Assembly (NCBI GenBank): GCA_964036665.1 | Contig: OZ038529.1 | Location: forward strand, 16,624,060 to 16,688,059 | Origin: Gordius sp. MW1 | Taxonomy: Eukaryota > Nematomorpha > Gordioida > Gordea > Gordiidae | Length of the DNA: 64,000 nucleotides | Direction of reading: 5' to 3' | Shown: one piece after another, positions 25,588 through 38,700 of the stretch | Numbering within the stretch: the stretch's first letter is position 1 | Layout of the letters: every line of letters starts with the position of its first letter | Notes under the pieces: generated by a model | Seen by the model: only the letters and a program-made list of their open reading frames with translations | The model's database searches: none | Told to the model about the DNA's origin: nothing | Program-made: the position numbers and the translations under genes

Positions 25588-28580
25588 TTGAACCGTATTC
25601 ATCCGATGAAAGTTGTCGTTTTCAGACGTGGTTTCTATGATCCCAAGTAAAAATTTATCAGAATCTGAAAACTATTACTTTGAAATCATGATCGCATATA
25701 GCCATTTTCAAAAATTAAGCATTCACGTTGCGATACAACAAACTAATCGCAACAATAAATCGTTGTCTTTTGTCAAAATGATAGATATCGCAGCTTAAAA
25801 CCTCTTTTCGGAACTCAATCGAGGATAATAGGATTCTCAAATTGGCTTACTTTTATATATTTTTTCATGCTCTTTCACATAGAATCGAAAAAAATAAATA
25901 TTTTTACCTCAAAATTTTTCACATATTTTTCTTTGAACCGTACTCATCCGACGAAGTTGTCGTTTTCAGACGTGGTTTCTATGATCCCAAGTAAAAATTT
26001 ATCAGAATCTGAAAACTTTCAAAAATTAAGCACTCACGTGCGATACAACAAACTAATGGCACAAATAAAACGTTGTCTTTTGTCAAAATGATAGTTCTCG
26101 CATCTTAAAACCTCTTTTCGGAAGTCAATCGATCATAATATGATTCTCAAATTGGCTTACTTTTATATATTTTTTCATGCTCTTTCACATAGAATTGAAA
26201 AAAATTAATATTTTTACCTCAATATTTTTCACATATTTTTCTTTGAATCGTATTCATCCGGTGAAAGTTGTCGTTTTCAGACGTGGTTTCTATGATCCCA
26301 AGTAAAAATTTATCAGAATCTAAAAACTATTACTTTGAAATCATAATCGCATAGAGCAGTTTTCAAAAATTCAGCACTCACGTTGCGATACAACAAACTA
26401 ATCGCAACAATAAAACGTTGTCTTTTGTCAAAAATAGTTCTCGCAGCTTAAAACCTCTTTTCGGAAGTCAATCGAGGATAGTAGGATTCTCAAATTGGCT
26501 TACTTTTATATATTTTTTCATGCTCTTTCACAAAGAATTTAAAAAAATAAATATTTTTACCTCAAAATTTTTCACATATTTTTCTTTGAACCGTATTCAT
26601 CCGATGAAAGTTGTCGTTTTCAGACGTGGTTTCTATGATCCCAAGTAAAAATTTATCAGAATCTGAAAACTATTACTTTGAAATCATGATCGCATATAGC
26701 CATTTTCAAAAATTAAGCACTCACGTTGCGATACAACAAACTAATCGCAACAATAAATCGTTGTCTTTTGTCAAAATGATAGATATCGCAGCTTAAAACC
26801 TCTTTTCGGAACTCAATCGAGGATAATAGGATTCTCAAATTGGCTTACTTTTATATATTTTTTCATGCTCTTTCACATAGAATCGAAAAAAATAAATATT
26901 TTTACCTCAAAATTTTTCACATATTTTTCTTTGAACCGTACTCATCCGACGAAGTTGTCGTTTTCAGACGTGGTTTCTATGATCCCAAGTAAAAATTTAT
27001 CATAATCTGAAAACTTTCAAAAATTAAGCACTCACGTGCGATACAACAAACTAATGGCACAAATAAAACGTTGTCTTTTGTCAAAATGATAGTTCTCGCA
27101 TCTTAAAACCTCTTTTCGGAAGTCAATCGATCATAATATGATTCTCAAATTGGCTTACTTTTATATATTTTTTCATGCTCTTTCACATAGAATTGAAAAA
27201 AATTAATATTTTTACCTCAATATTTTTCACATATTTTTCTTTGAATCGTATTCATCCGGTGAAAGTTGTCGTTTTCAGACGTGGTTTCTATGATCCCAAG
27301 TAAAAATTTATCAGAATCTAAAAACTATTACTTTGAAATCATAATCGCATAGAGCAGTTTTCAAAAATTCAGCACTCACGTTGCGATACAACAAACTAAT
27401 CGCAACAATAAAACGTTGTCTTTTGTCAAAAATAGTTCTCGCAGCTTAAAACCTCTTTTCGGAAGTCAATCGAGGATAGTAGGATTCTCAAATTGGCTTA
27501 CTTTTATATATTTTTTCATGCTCTTTCACAAAGAATTTAAAAAAATAAATATTTTTACCTCAAAATTTTTCACATATTTTTCTTTGAACCGTATTCATCC
27601 GATGAAAGTTGTCGTTTTCAGACGTGGTTTCTATGATCCCAAGTAAAAATTTATCAGAATCTGAAAACTATTACTTTGAAATCATGATCGCATATAGCCA
27701 TTTTCAAAAATTAAGCACTCACGTTGCGATACAACAAACTAATCGCAACAATAAATCGTTGTCTTTTGTCAAAATGATAGATATCGCAGCTTAAAACCTC
27801 TTTTCGGAACTCAATCGAGGATAATAGGATTCTCAAATTGGCTTACTTTTATATATTTTTTCATGCTCTTTCACATAGAATCGAAAAAAATAAATATTTT
27901 TACCTCAAAATTTTTCACATATTTTTCTTTGAACCGTACTCATCCGACGAAGTTGTCGTTTTCAGACGTGGTTTCTATGATCCCAAGTAAAAATTTATCA
28001 GAATCTGAAAACTTTCAAAAATTAAGCACTCACGTGCGATACAACAAACTAATGGCACAAATAAAACGTTGTCTTTTGTCAAAATGATAGTTCTCGCATC
28101 TTAAAACCTCTTTTCGGAAGTCAATCGATCATAATATGATTCTCAAATTGGCTTACTTTTATATATTTTTTCATGCTCTTTCACATAGAATTGAAAAAAA
28201 TTAATATTTTTACCTCAATATTTTTCACATATTTTTCTTTGAATCGTATTCATCCGGTGAAAGTTGTCGTTTTCAGACGTGGTTTCTATGATCCCAAGTA
28301 AAAATTTATCAGAATCTAAAAACTATTACTTTGAAATCATGATCGCATAGAGCAGTTTTCAAAAATTCAGCACTCACGTTGCGATACAACAAACTAATCG
28401 CAACAATAAAACGTTGTCTTTTGTCAAAAATAGTTCTCGAAAACCTCTTTTCGGAAGTCAATCGAGGATAGTAGGATTCTCAAATTGGCTTACTTTTATA
28501 TATTTTTTTATGCTCTTTCACATAGAATCGAAAAAAATAAATATTTTTACCTCAAAATTTTTCACATATTTTTCTTTGAA
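25588..28580 (+). repeat. 998-bp trimer higher-order repeat, three tandem copies
   Basis: Units begin near 25588, 26587 and 27585. Each trimer is a full monomer with gcatatagcc and gatagatatcgc, then a short monomer of about 307 bp, then a full monomer with gaatcgtattcatccgg and agagcag. The short monomer has the tactcatccgacgaag variant, and a deletion of about 38 bp joins ctgaaaac to tttcaaaaatt. The units differ by only a few substitutions, for example catcataat against agtcataat-type single changes near 27001. That implies recent tandem amplification. Confidence 0.88.
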
Positions 28581-30657
28581 CCGTATTCATCCGATGAAAG
28601 ATGTCGTTTTCAGAGGTGGTTTCTATGATCCCAAGTAAAAATTTTAAAGATCCTGAAAACTATTACTTTGAAATCATGATCGCATAGAGCCATTTTCATA
28701 AATTAAGCACTCACGTTGCGATACAACAAACTAATCGCAACAATAAAACGTTGTCTTTTGTCAAAATGATAGTTCTCGCAGCTTAAAACCTCTTTTCGGA
28801 AGTCAATCGAGGATAATAGGATTCTCAAATTACCTTACTTTTATATATTTTTTCATGCTCTTTCACATAGAATCGAAAAAAATAAATATTTTTACCTCGA
28901 AATTTTTCACATATTTTTCTTTGAACCGTATGCATCCGATGAAAGTTGTCGTTTTCAGACGTGGTTTCGATGATAAAAAGTAAAAATTTATCAGAATCAG
29001 AAAACTATTACTTTAAAATCATGATCGCATAGTGCATTTTTGAAAAATTAAGCACTCACGTTGCGATACAACAAACTAATCGCAACAATAAAACGTTGTC
29101 TTTTGTCAAAATGATAGTTCTCGCAGCTTAAAACCTCTTTTCGGAAGTCAATCGAGGATAATAGGATTCTCAAATTGGCTTACTTTTATATATTTTTTCA
29201 TGCTCTTTCACATAGAATCGAAAAAAATAAATATTTTTACCTCAAAACTTTTCACATATTTTTCTTTCAAACGTATGCATCCGATGAAAGTTGTCGTTTT
29301 CAGACGTGGTTTCGATGATAAAAAGTAAAAATTTATCAGAATCAGAAAACTATTACTTTAAAATCATGATCGCATAGTGCATTTTTGAAAAATTAAGCAC
29401 TCACGTTGCGATACAACAAACTAATCGCAACAATAAAACGTTGTCTTTTGTCAAAATGATAGTTCTCGCAGCTTAAAACCTCTTTTCGGAAGTCAATCGA
29501 GGATAATAGGATTCTCAAATTGGCTTACTTTTATATATTTTTTCATGCTCTTTCACATAGAATCGAAAAAAATAAATATTTTTACCTCAAAATTTTTCAC
29601 ATATTTTTCTTTGAACCGTACTCATCCGACGAAAGTTGTCGTTTTCAGACGTGGTTTCTATGATCCCAAGTAAAAATTTATCAGAATCTGAAAACTATTA
29701 CTTTGAAATCATGATCGCATAGAACCATTTTCAAAAATTAAGCACTCACGTGCGATACAACAAACTAATGGCACAAATAAAACGTTGTCTTTTGTCAAAA
29801 TGATAGTTCTCGCATCTTAAAACCTCTTTTCGGAAGTCAATCGATCATAATATGATTCTCAAATTGGCTTACTTTTATATATTTTTTCATGCTCTTTCAC
29901 ATAGAATTGAAAAAAATAAATATTTTTACCTCAATATTTTTCACATATTTTTCTTTGAATCGTATTCATCCGGTGAAAGTTGTCGTTTTCAGACGTGGTT
30001 TCTATGATCCCAAGTAAAAATTTATCAGAATCTAAAAACTATTACTTTGAAATCATGATCGCATAGAGCAGTTTTCAAAAATTCAGCACTCACGTTGCGA
30101 TACAACAAACTAATCGCAACAATAAAACGTTGTCTTTTGTCAAAAATAGTTCTCGCAGCTTAAAACCTCTTTTCGGAAGTCAATCGAGGATAGTAAGATT
30201 CTCAAATTGGCTTACTTTTATATATTTTTTTATGCTCTTTCACATAGAATCGAAAAAAATAAATATTTTTACCTCAAAAATTTTCACATATTTTTCTTTG
30301 AACCGTATTCATCCGATGAAAGTTGTCGTTTTCAGACGTGGTTTCTATGATCCCAAGTAAAAATTTATCAGAATCTAAAAACTATTACTTTGAAATCATG
30401 ATCGCATAGAACCATTTTCAAAAATTAAGCACTCACGTGCGATACAACAAACTAATGGCACAAATAAAACGTTGTCTTTTGTCAAAATGATAGTTCTCGC
30501 TGCTTAAAACCTCTTTTCGGAAGTCAATCGAGGATAATAGGATTCTCAAATTGGCTTACTTTTATATATTTTTTCATGCTCTTTCACATAGAATCGAAAA
30601 AAATAAATATTTTTACCTCAAAACTTTTCACATATTTTTCTTTCAAACGTATGCATC
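28581..30657 (+). repeat. Satellite block D copy 1, up to the first transposon
   Basis: About six monomers including gatgtcgttttcagaggtgg with aaattttaaagatcc near 28594. The segment from about 27585 to about 30540 recurs at 35873-38830 with an offset of 8288 bp. The first hAT-like element interrupts the last monomer of this stretch. Confidence 0.8.
30650..30657 (+). repeat. Target-site duplication, left, element 1
   Basis: tatgcatc, identical to 31827-31834. It is part of the host satellite motif cgtatgcatccgatg. Confidence 0.95.
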
Positions 30658-30807
30658 TAGTGTTTCGATCTCGTCTCGTCTCGGTCTCGAAAACAAAATC
30701 TCGTCTCGTCTCGGGAGCGATTAAGAAAATCTCGATCTCGTCTCGTCTCGGTCTAGAAAAATCTCGGTCTCGTCTCGTCTCGACGAGAATTCTCGTCTCG
30801 TCTCGAC
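30658..30807 (+). repeat. Left TCTCG-rich subterminal region, element 1
   Basis: Multiple direct TCTCG/GTCTCG units occur in three clusters, ending with a perfect 16-bp palindrome GACGAGAATTCTCGTC at 30782-30797. hAT transposases bind short subterminal motifs, so this array may be the binding region; that role is inferred. Translation of the pentamers gives an Arg/Ser/Leu/Val-rich open frame, which is a composition artefact. Confidence 0.8.
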
Positions 30808-31665
30808 TTTTAAATAAAAATATATTCGGAATAAAAATTTCTCCTGTTTTATTAAAAATATAAATAAGTGTTCAAAAATCCAAATGGCAAATTTTATATT
30901 TTTCGAAAAACTTTAATACACAAACTTTTTAAAGATTTAGCAGGACACGACATCTCATTGACAATATAAAGATATGAATTAACTCATAAAGATAACATTT
31001 TCTATAAAAAGTGCAGACTAAAAAAACTATAAATAAATTTGAAATATAAAAAATTAAATTTTATTGTTCTAGCAAATTATAATATTTGTATTAAATTCAC
31101 TGTGTCTGTCAACTATAAATGGACTTCGAAAATTATAAGTTCGCTTATAGTTGATTTAGTTGCTTAATTGAGCAAAATGAGACCCTTTATTAACCTTTGC
31201 TAATGCTTCAAGTAGACCTTAACATATTTAAGGCAAATGTTTAAGTCCATTAATATAACCATCATTAATTATAGCCAATAGTGTTTATTGCATGTTTACT
31301 ATAGCGCTAGAAACCACAAAGTGCGAGTGACATTTAATGATGTTATTATTATTTACAGAATTGATAACTAGTTGCACAAATTAAAACGTTGTAAAAACAA
31401 CAATAAAAGCAGCATTATTATAGAATTAAGAACATAAGTTTAAACTTTAAATTATTGAGTACGTATTTAAATGTATGACAAAAATCAACCATACTTAGGT
31501 AAATGATTGCCAAATTTTAATTTTTTTGCAAAAATATATAATATTAACTACACTTGGGATTTTTTTTAATATCAAATATATTCCATACATATTGATTTAC
31601 ACTTAATAACTTAAATGTAAATTAAAATACACAATAATTTACTAAAATCTAACGATCAATAAAAA
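30808..31665. other. AT-rich core of element 1
   Basis: About 860 bp unrelated to the satellite and to the TCTCG ends. I see no open frame of useful length, no transposase motif and no RNA gene. It is shared with copy 2 at 56110-56970. It may be a leftover of an internally deleted autonomous element or captured sequence. Confidence 0.7.
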
Positions 31666-31826
31666 GTCGAGATCTCGCCGAGAAAATCTCGTATCGTCTC
31701 GTCTCGACCTCGAAATTCTCGTCTCGATCTCGACTCCATTTTTCAAATTCTCGTCTCGTCTCGTCTCGGTTTTTCGAGACGAGACGAGACGAGACCGAGA
31801 TTTTTCTCGGTTTTTCCGCATCACTA
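31666..31826 (-). repeat. Right TCTCG/CGAGA subterminal region, element 1
   Basis: The pentamer appears in both orientations. The last 50 bases are mainly CGAGA, the inverse of the left end, so the element has long imperfect inverted subterminal repeats. The final ccgcatcacta has no close equivalent at the left end, which reads tagtgtttcg. Confidence 0.8.
31749..31794. other. Perfect 20-bp stem hairpin in element 1
   Basis: Four TCTCG units at 31749-31768, a six-base loop gttttt, and the exact complement at 31775-31794. The same stem and loop are conserved in copy 2 at 57054-57099, although the surrounding bases differ at several places. Confidence 0.95.
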
Positions 31827-31834
31827 TATGCATC
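31827..31834 (+). repeat. Target-site duplication, right, element 1
   Basis: tatgcatc, matching 30650-30657. The satellite monomer resumes with cgatgaaagttgtcg. Confidence 0.95.
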
Positions 31835-32849
31835 CGATGAAAGTTGTCGTTTTCAGACGTGGTTTCGATGATAAAAAGTAAAAATTTATCAGAATCAGAA
31901 AACTATTACTTTGAAATCATGATCGCATAGAGCCATTTTCATAAATTAAGCACTCACGTTGCGATACAACAAACTAATCGCAACAATAAAACGTTGTCTT
32001 TTGTCAAAATGATAGTTCTCGCAGCTTAAAACCTCTTTTCGGAAGTCAATCGAGGATAATAGGATTCTCAAATTACCTTCCTTTTATATATTTTTTCATG
32101 CTCTTTTACATAGAATCGAAAATAATAAATATTTTTACCTCGAAATTTTTCACATATTTTTCTTTGAACCTATGCATCCGATGAAAGTTGTCGTTTTCAG
32201 ACGTGGTTTCGATGATAAAAAGTAAAAATTTATCAGAATCAGAAAACTATTACTTTAAAATCATGATCGCATAGTGCATTTTTGAAAAATTAAGCACTCA
32301 CGTTTCGATACAACAAACTAATCGCAACAATAAAACGTTGTCTTTTGTCAAAATGATAGTTCTCGCAGCTTAAAACCTCTTTTCGGAAGTCAATCGAGGA
32401 TAATAGGATTCTCAAATTGGCTTACTTTTATATATTTTTTCATGCTCTTTCACATAGAATCGAAAAAAATAAATATTTTTACCTCAAAACTTTTCACATA
32501 TTTTTCTTTCAAACGTATGCATCCGATGAAAGTTGTCGTTTTCAGACGTGGTTTCGATGATAAAAAGTAAAAATTTATCAGAATCAGAAAACTATTACAA
32601 ATCATGATCGCATAGTGCATTTTTGAAAAATTAAGCACTCACGTTGCAATACAACAAACTAATCGCAACAATAAAACGTTGTCTTTTGTCAAAATGATAG
32701 TTCTCGCAGCTTAAAACCTCTTTTCGGAAGTCAATCGAGGATAATAGGATTCTCAAATTGGCTTACTTTTATATATTTTTTCATGCTCTTTCACATAGAA
32801 TCGAAAAAAATAAATATTTTTACCTCAAAATTTTTCACATATTTTTCTT
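31827..32849 (+). repeat. Satellite monomers right of element 1
   Basis: About three monomers of the cgatgataaaaag class. The first is a hybrid: class-2 sequence up to tcagaaaac, then tttgaaatc and agagccattttcataaatt of class 1. The same hybrid occurs at 39283 onward without a transposon, giving a paralogous empty site. Confidence 0.8.
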
Positions 32850-34840
32850 TGAACCGTACTCATCCGACGAAAGTTGTCGTTTTCAGACGTGGTTTCTATG
32901 ATCCCAAGTAAAAATTTATCAGAATCTGAAAACTATTACTTTGAAATCATGATCGCATATAGCCATTTTCAAAAATTAAGCACTCACGTTGCGATACAAC
33001 AAACTAATCGCAACAATAAATCGTTGTCTTTTGTCAAAATGATAGATATCGCAGCTTAAAACCTCTTTTCGGAACTCAATCGAGGATAATAGGATTCTCA
33101 AATTGGCTTACTTTTATATATTTTTTCATGCTCTTTCACATAGAATCGAAAAAAATAAATATTTTTACCTCAAAATTTTTCACATATTTTTCTTTGAACC
33201 GTACTCATCCGACGAAGTTGTCGTTTTCAGACGTGGTTTCTATGATCCCAAGTAAAAATTTATCAGAATCTGAAAACTTTCAAAAATTAAGCACTCACGT
33301 GCGATACAACAAACTAATGGCACAAATAAAACGTTGTCTTTTGTCAAAATGATAGTTCTCGCATCTTAAAACCTCTTTTCGGAAGTCAATCGATCATAAT
33401 ATGATTCTCAAATTGGCTTACTTTTATATATTTTTTCATGCTCTTTCACATAGAATTGAAAAAAATTAATATTTTTACCTCAATATTTTTCACATATTTT
33501 TCTTTGAATCGTATTCATCCGGTGAAAGTTTTGGTTTTCAGACGTGGTTTCTATGATCCCAAGTAAAAATTTATCAGAATCTAAAAACTATTACTTTGAA
33601 ATCATAATCGCATAGAGCAGTTTTCAAAAATTCAGCACTCACGTTGCGATACAACAAATTAATCGCAACAATAAAACGTTGTCTTTTGTCAAAAATAGTT
33701 CTCGCAGCTTAAAACCTCTTTTCGGAAGTCAATCGAGGATAGTAGGATTCTCAAATTGGCTTACTTTTATATATTTTTTCATGCTCTTTCACAAAGAATT
33801 TAAAAAAATAAATATTTTTACCTCAAAATTTTTCACATATTTTTCTTTGAACCGTATTCATCCGATGAAAGTTGTCGTTTTCAGACGTGGTTTCTATGAT
33901 CCCAAGTAAAAATTTATCAGAATCTGAAAACTATTACTTTGAAATCATGATCGCATATAGCCATTTTCAAAAATTAAGCACTCACGTTGCGATACAACAA
34001 ACTAATCGCAACAATAAATCGTTGTCTTTTGTCAAAATGATAGATATCGCAGCTTAAAACCTCTTTTCGGAACTCAATCGAGGATAATAGGATTCTCAAA
34101 TTGGCTTACTTTTATATATTTTTTCATGCTCTTTCACATAGAATCGAAAAAAATAAATATTTTTACCTCAAAATTTTTCACATATTTTTCTTTGAACCGT
34201 ACTCATCCGACGAAGTTGTCGTTTTCAGACGTGGTTTCTATGATCCCAAGTAAAAATTTATCAGAATCTGAAAACTTTCAAAAATTAAGCACTCACGTGC
34301 GATACAACAAACTAATGGCACAAATAAAACGTTGTCTTTTGTCAAAATGATAGTTCTCGCATCTTAAAACCTCTTTTCGGAAGTCAATCGATCATAATAT
34401 GATTCTCAAATTGGCTTACTTTTATATATTTTTTCATGCTCTTTCACATAGAATTGAAAAAAATTAATATTTTTACCTCAATATTTTTCACATATTTTTC
34501 TTTGAATCGTATTCATCCGGTGAAAGTTGTCGTTTTCAGACGTGGTTTCTATGATCCCAAGTAAAAATTTATCAGAATCTAAAAACTATTACTTTGAAAT
34601 CATGATCGCATAGAGCAGTTTTCAAAAATTCAGCACTCACGTTGCGATACAACAAACTAATCGCAACAATAAAACGTTGTCTTTTGTCAAAAATAGTTCT
34701 CGAAAACCTCTTTTCGGAAGTCAATCGAGGATAGTAGGATTCTCAAATTGGCTTACTTTTATATATTTTTTTATGCTCTTTCACATAGAATCGAAAAAAA
34801 TAAATATTTTTACCTCAAAATTTTTCACATATTTTTCTTT
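32850..34840 (+). repeat. 998-bp trimer higher-order repeat, second locus, two copies
   Basis: Units begin near 32850 and 33848 and match the trimers at 25588-28580 (offsets 7261 and 6263). All marker variants are kept, including the short monomer. Here only two units are in tandem before the aaattttaaagatcc monomer, against three at the first locus. Confidence 0.87.
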
Positions 34841-35703
34841 GAACCGTATTCATCCGATGAAAGATGTCGTTTTCAGAGGTGGTTTCTATGATCCCAAGTA
34901 AAAATTTTAAAGATCCTGAAAACTATTACTTTGAAATCATGATCGCATAGAGCCATTTTCATAAATTAAGCACTCACGTTGCGATACAACAAACTAATCG
35001 CAACAATAAAACGTTGTCTTTTGTCAAAATGATAGTTCTCGCAGCTTAAAACCTCTTTTCGGAAGTCAATCGAGGATAATAGGATTCTCAAATTACCTTA
35101 CTTTTATATATTTTTTCATGCTCTTTCACATAGAATCGAAAAAAATAAATATTTTTACCTCGAAATTTTTCACATATTTTTCTTTGAACCGTATGCATCC
35201 GATGAAAGTTGTCGTTTTCAGACGTGGTTTCGATGATAAAAAGTAAAAATTTATCAGAATCAGAAAACTATTACTTTAAAATCATGATCGCATAGTGCAT
35301 TTTTGAAAAATTAAGCACTCACGTTGCGATACAACAAACTAATCGCAACAATAAAACGTTGTCTTTTGTCAAGATGATAGTTCTCGCAGCTTAAAACCTC
35401 TTTTCAGAAGTCAATCGAGGATAATAGGATTCTCAAATTGGCTTACTTTTATATATTTTTTCATGCTCTTTCACATAGAATCGAAAAAAATAAATATTTT
35501 TACCTCAAAACTTTTCACATATTTTTCTTTCAAACGTATGCATCCGATGAAAGTTGTCGTTTTCAGACGTGGTTTCGATGATAAAAAGTAAAAATTTATC
35601 AGAATCAGAAAACTATTACTTTAAAATCATGATCGCATAGTGCATTTTTGAAAAATTAAGCACTCACGTTGCGATACAACAAACTAATCGCAACAATAAA
35701 ACG
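34841..35703 (+). repeat. Monomers between trimer copies
   Basis: This stretch matches 28577-29430 closely and carries the same gatgtcgttttcagaggtgg monomer followed by class-2 monomers. Near 35700 it switches directly into the caaaaatagttctcgc end of a trimer, a recombination join between non-homologous positions of the higher-order unit. Confidence 0.75.
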
Positions 35704-38700
35704 TTGTCTTTTGTCAAAAATAGTTCTCGCAGCTTAAAACCTCTTTTCGGAAGTCAATCGAGGATAGTAGGATTCTCAAATTGGCTTACTTTTATATATT
35801 TTTTCATGCTCTTTCACAAAGAATTTAAAAAAATAAATATTTTTACCTCAAAATTTTTCACATATTTTTCTTTGAACCGTATTCATCCGATGAAAGTTGT
35901 CGTTTTCAGACGTGGTTTCTATGATCCCAAGTAAAAATTTATCAGAATCTGAAAACTATTACTTTGAAATCATGATCGCATATAGCCATTTTCCAAAATT
36001 AAGCACTCACGTTGCGATACAACAAACTAATCGCAACAATAAATCGTTGTCTTTTGTCAAAATGATAGATATCGCAGCTTAAAACCTCTTTTCGGAACTC
36101 AATCGAGGATAATAGGATTCTCAAATTGGCTTACTTTTATATATTTTTTCATGCTCTTTCACATAGAATCGAAAAAAATAAATATTTTTACCTCAAAATT
36201 TTTCACATATTTTTCTTTGAACCGTACTCATCCGACGAAGTTGTCGTTTTCAGACGTGGTTTCTATGATCCCAAGTAAAAATTTATCAGAATCTGAAAAC
36301 TTTCAAAAATTAAGCACTCACGTGCGATACAACAAACTAATGGCACAAATAAAACGTTGTCTTTTGTCAAAATGATAGTTCTCGCATCTTAAAACCTCTT
36401 TTCGGAAGTCAATCGATCATAATATGATTCTCAAATTGGCTTACTTTTATATATTTTTTCATGCTCTTTCACATAGAATTGAAAAAAATTAATATTTTTA
36501 CCTCAATATTTTTCACATATTTTTCTTTGAATCGTATTCATCCGGTGAAAGTTGTCGTTTTCAGACGTGGTTTCTATGATCCCAAGTAAAAATTTATCAG
36601 AATCTAAAAACTATTACTTTGAAATCATGATCGCATAGAGCAGTTTTCAAAAATTCAGCACTCACGTTGCGATACAACAAACTAATCGCAACAATAAAAC
36701 GTTGTCTTTTGTCAAAAATAGTTCTCGAAAACCTCTTTTCGGAAGTCAATCGAGGATAGTAGGATTCTCAAATTGGCTTACTTTTATATATTTTTTTATG
36801 CTCTTTCACATAGAATCGAAAAAAATAAATATTTTTACCTCAAAATTTTTCACATATTTTTCTTTGAACCGTATTCATCCGATGAAAGATGTCGTTTTCA
36901 GAGGTGGTTTCTATGATCCCAAGTAAAAATTTTAAAGATCCTGAAAACTATTACTTTGAAATCATGATCGCATAGAGCCATTTTCATAAATTAAGCACTC
37001 ACGTTGCGATACAACAAACTAATCGCAACAATAAAACGTTGTCTTTTGTCAAAATGATATTTCTCGCAGCTTAAAACCTCTTTTCGGAAGTCAATCGAGG
37101 ATAATAGGATTCTCAAATTACCTTACTTTTATATATTTTTTCATGCTCTTTCACATAGAATCGAAAAAAATAAATATTTTTACCTCGAAATTTTTCACAT
37201 ATTTTTCTTTGAACCGTATGCATCCGATGAAAGTTGTCGTTTTCAGACGTGGTTTCGATGATAAAAAGTAAAAATTTATCAGAATCAGAAAACTATTACT
37301 TTAAAATCATGATCGCATAGTGCATTTTTGAAACATTAAGCACTCACGTTGCGATACAACAAACTAATCGCAACAATAAAACGTTGTCTTTTGTCAAAAT
37401 GATAGTTCTCGCAGCTTAAAACCTCTTTTCAGAAGTCAATCGAGGATAATAGGATTCTCAAATTGGCTTACTTTTATATATTTTTTCATGCTCTTTCACA
37501 TAGAATCGAAAAAAATAAATATTTTTACCTCAAAACTTTTCACATATTTTTCTTTCAAACGTATGCATCCGATGAAAGTTGTCGTTTTCAGACGTGGTTT
37601 CGATGATAAAAAGTAAAAATTTATCAGAATCAGAAAACTATTACTTTAAAATCATGATCGCATAGTGCATTTTTGAAAAATTAAGCACTCACGTTGCGAT
37701 ACAACAAACTAATCGCAACAATAAAACGTTGTCTTTTGTCAAAATGATAGTTCTCGCAGCTTAAAACCTCTTTTCGGAAGTCAATCGAGGATAATAGGAT
37801 TCTCAAATTGGCTTACTTTTATATATTTTTTCATGCTCTTTCACATAGAATCGAAAAAAATAAATATTTTTACCTCAAAATTTTTCACATATTTTTCTTT
37901 GAACCGTACTCATCCGACGAAAGTTGTCGTTTTCAGACGTGGTTTCTATGATCCCAAGTAAAAATTTATCAAAATCTGAAAACTATTACTTTGAAATCAT
38001 GATCGCATAGAACCATTTTCAAAAATTAAGCACTCACGTGCGATACAACAAACTAATGGCACAAATAAAACGTTGTCTTTTGTCAAAATGATAGTTCTCG
38101 CATCTTAAAACCTCTTTTCGGAAGTCAATCGATCATAATATGATTCTCAAATTGGCTTACTTTTATATATTTTTTCATGCTCTTTCACATAGAATTGAAA
38201 AAAATAAATATTTTTACCTCAATATTTTTCACATATTTTTCTTTGAATCGTATTCATCCGGTGAAAGTTGTCGTTTTCAGACGTGGTTTCTATGATCCCA
38301 AGTAAAAATTTATCAGAATCTAAAAACTATTACTTTGAAATCATGATCGCATAGAGCAGTTTTCAAAAATTCAGCACTCACGTTGCGATACAACAAACTA
38401 ATCGCAACAATAAAACGTTGTCTTTTGTCAAAAATAGTTCTCGCAGCTTAAAACCTCTTTTCGGAAGTCAATCGAGGATAGTAAGATTCTCAAATTGGCT
38501 TACTTTTATATATTTTTTTATGCTCTTTCACATAGAATCGAAAAAAATAAATATTTTTACCTCAAAAATTTTCACATATTTTTCTTTGAACCGTATTCAT
38601 CCGATGAAAGTTGTCGTTTTCAGACGTGGTTTCTATGATCCCAAGTAAAAATTTATCAGAATCTAAAAACTATTACTTTGAAATCATGATCGCATAGAAC

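Larger units (their letters stand above)
30658..31826 (+). mobile_element. Non-autonomous hAT-like DNA transposon, copy 1 (1169 bp)
   Basis: The element begins TAGTG and ends CACTA and is flanked by the perfect 8-bp duplication tatgcatc. Eight-base target duplications and ends of the type YARNG are hallmarks of the hAT superfamily, which is why I assign it there. The strictly matching terminal repeat is only about 5 bp. Inside it, both ends are packed with TCTCG pentamers (30668-30807 and 31666-31826). The core between them is A/T-rich and encodes no transposase, so mobility would need a transposase from elsewhere. It differs from copy 2 at about 20 positions by eye, roughly 2%. Other superfamilies with 8-bp duplications are possible but less likely. 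Confidence 0.88.

Noticed and set aside
26418-26648. 74-76-codon open frames in the trimer domains
   Set aside because: They arise from a 2-base loss in the caaaaatagttctcgc variant that shifts the frame past the usual stop. The encoded Phe/Ile/Lys-rich sequence simply reflects the A/T-tracts.
30576-30863. 95-codon Arg/Ser/Leu/Val-rich frame across the satellite/transposon junction, and a 79-codon relative at 55927-56166
   Set aside because: Translation of TCTCG pentamers joined to satellite sequence. The junction is created by the insertion itself, and no transposase motif is present.
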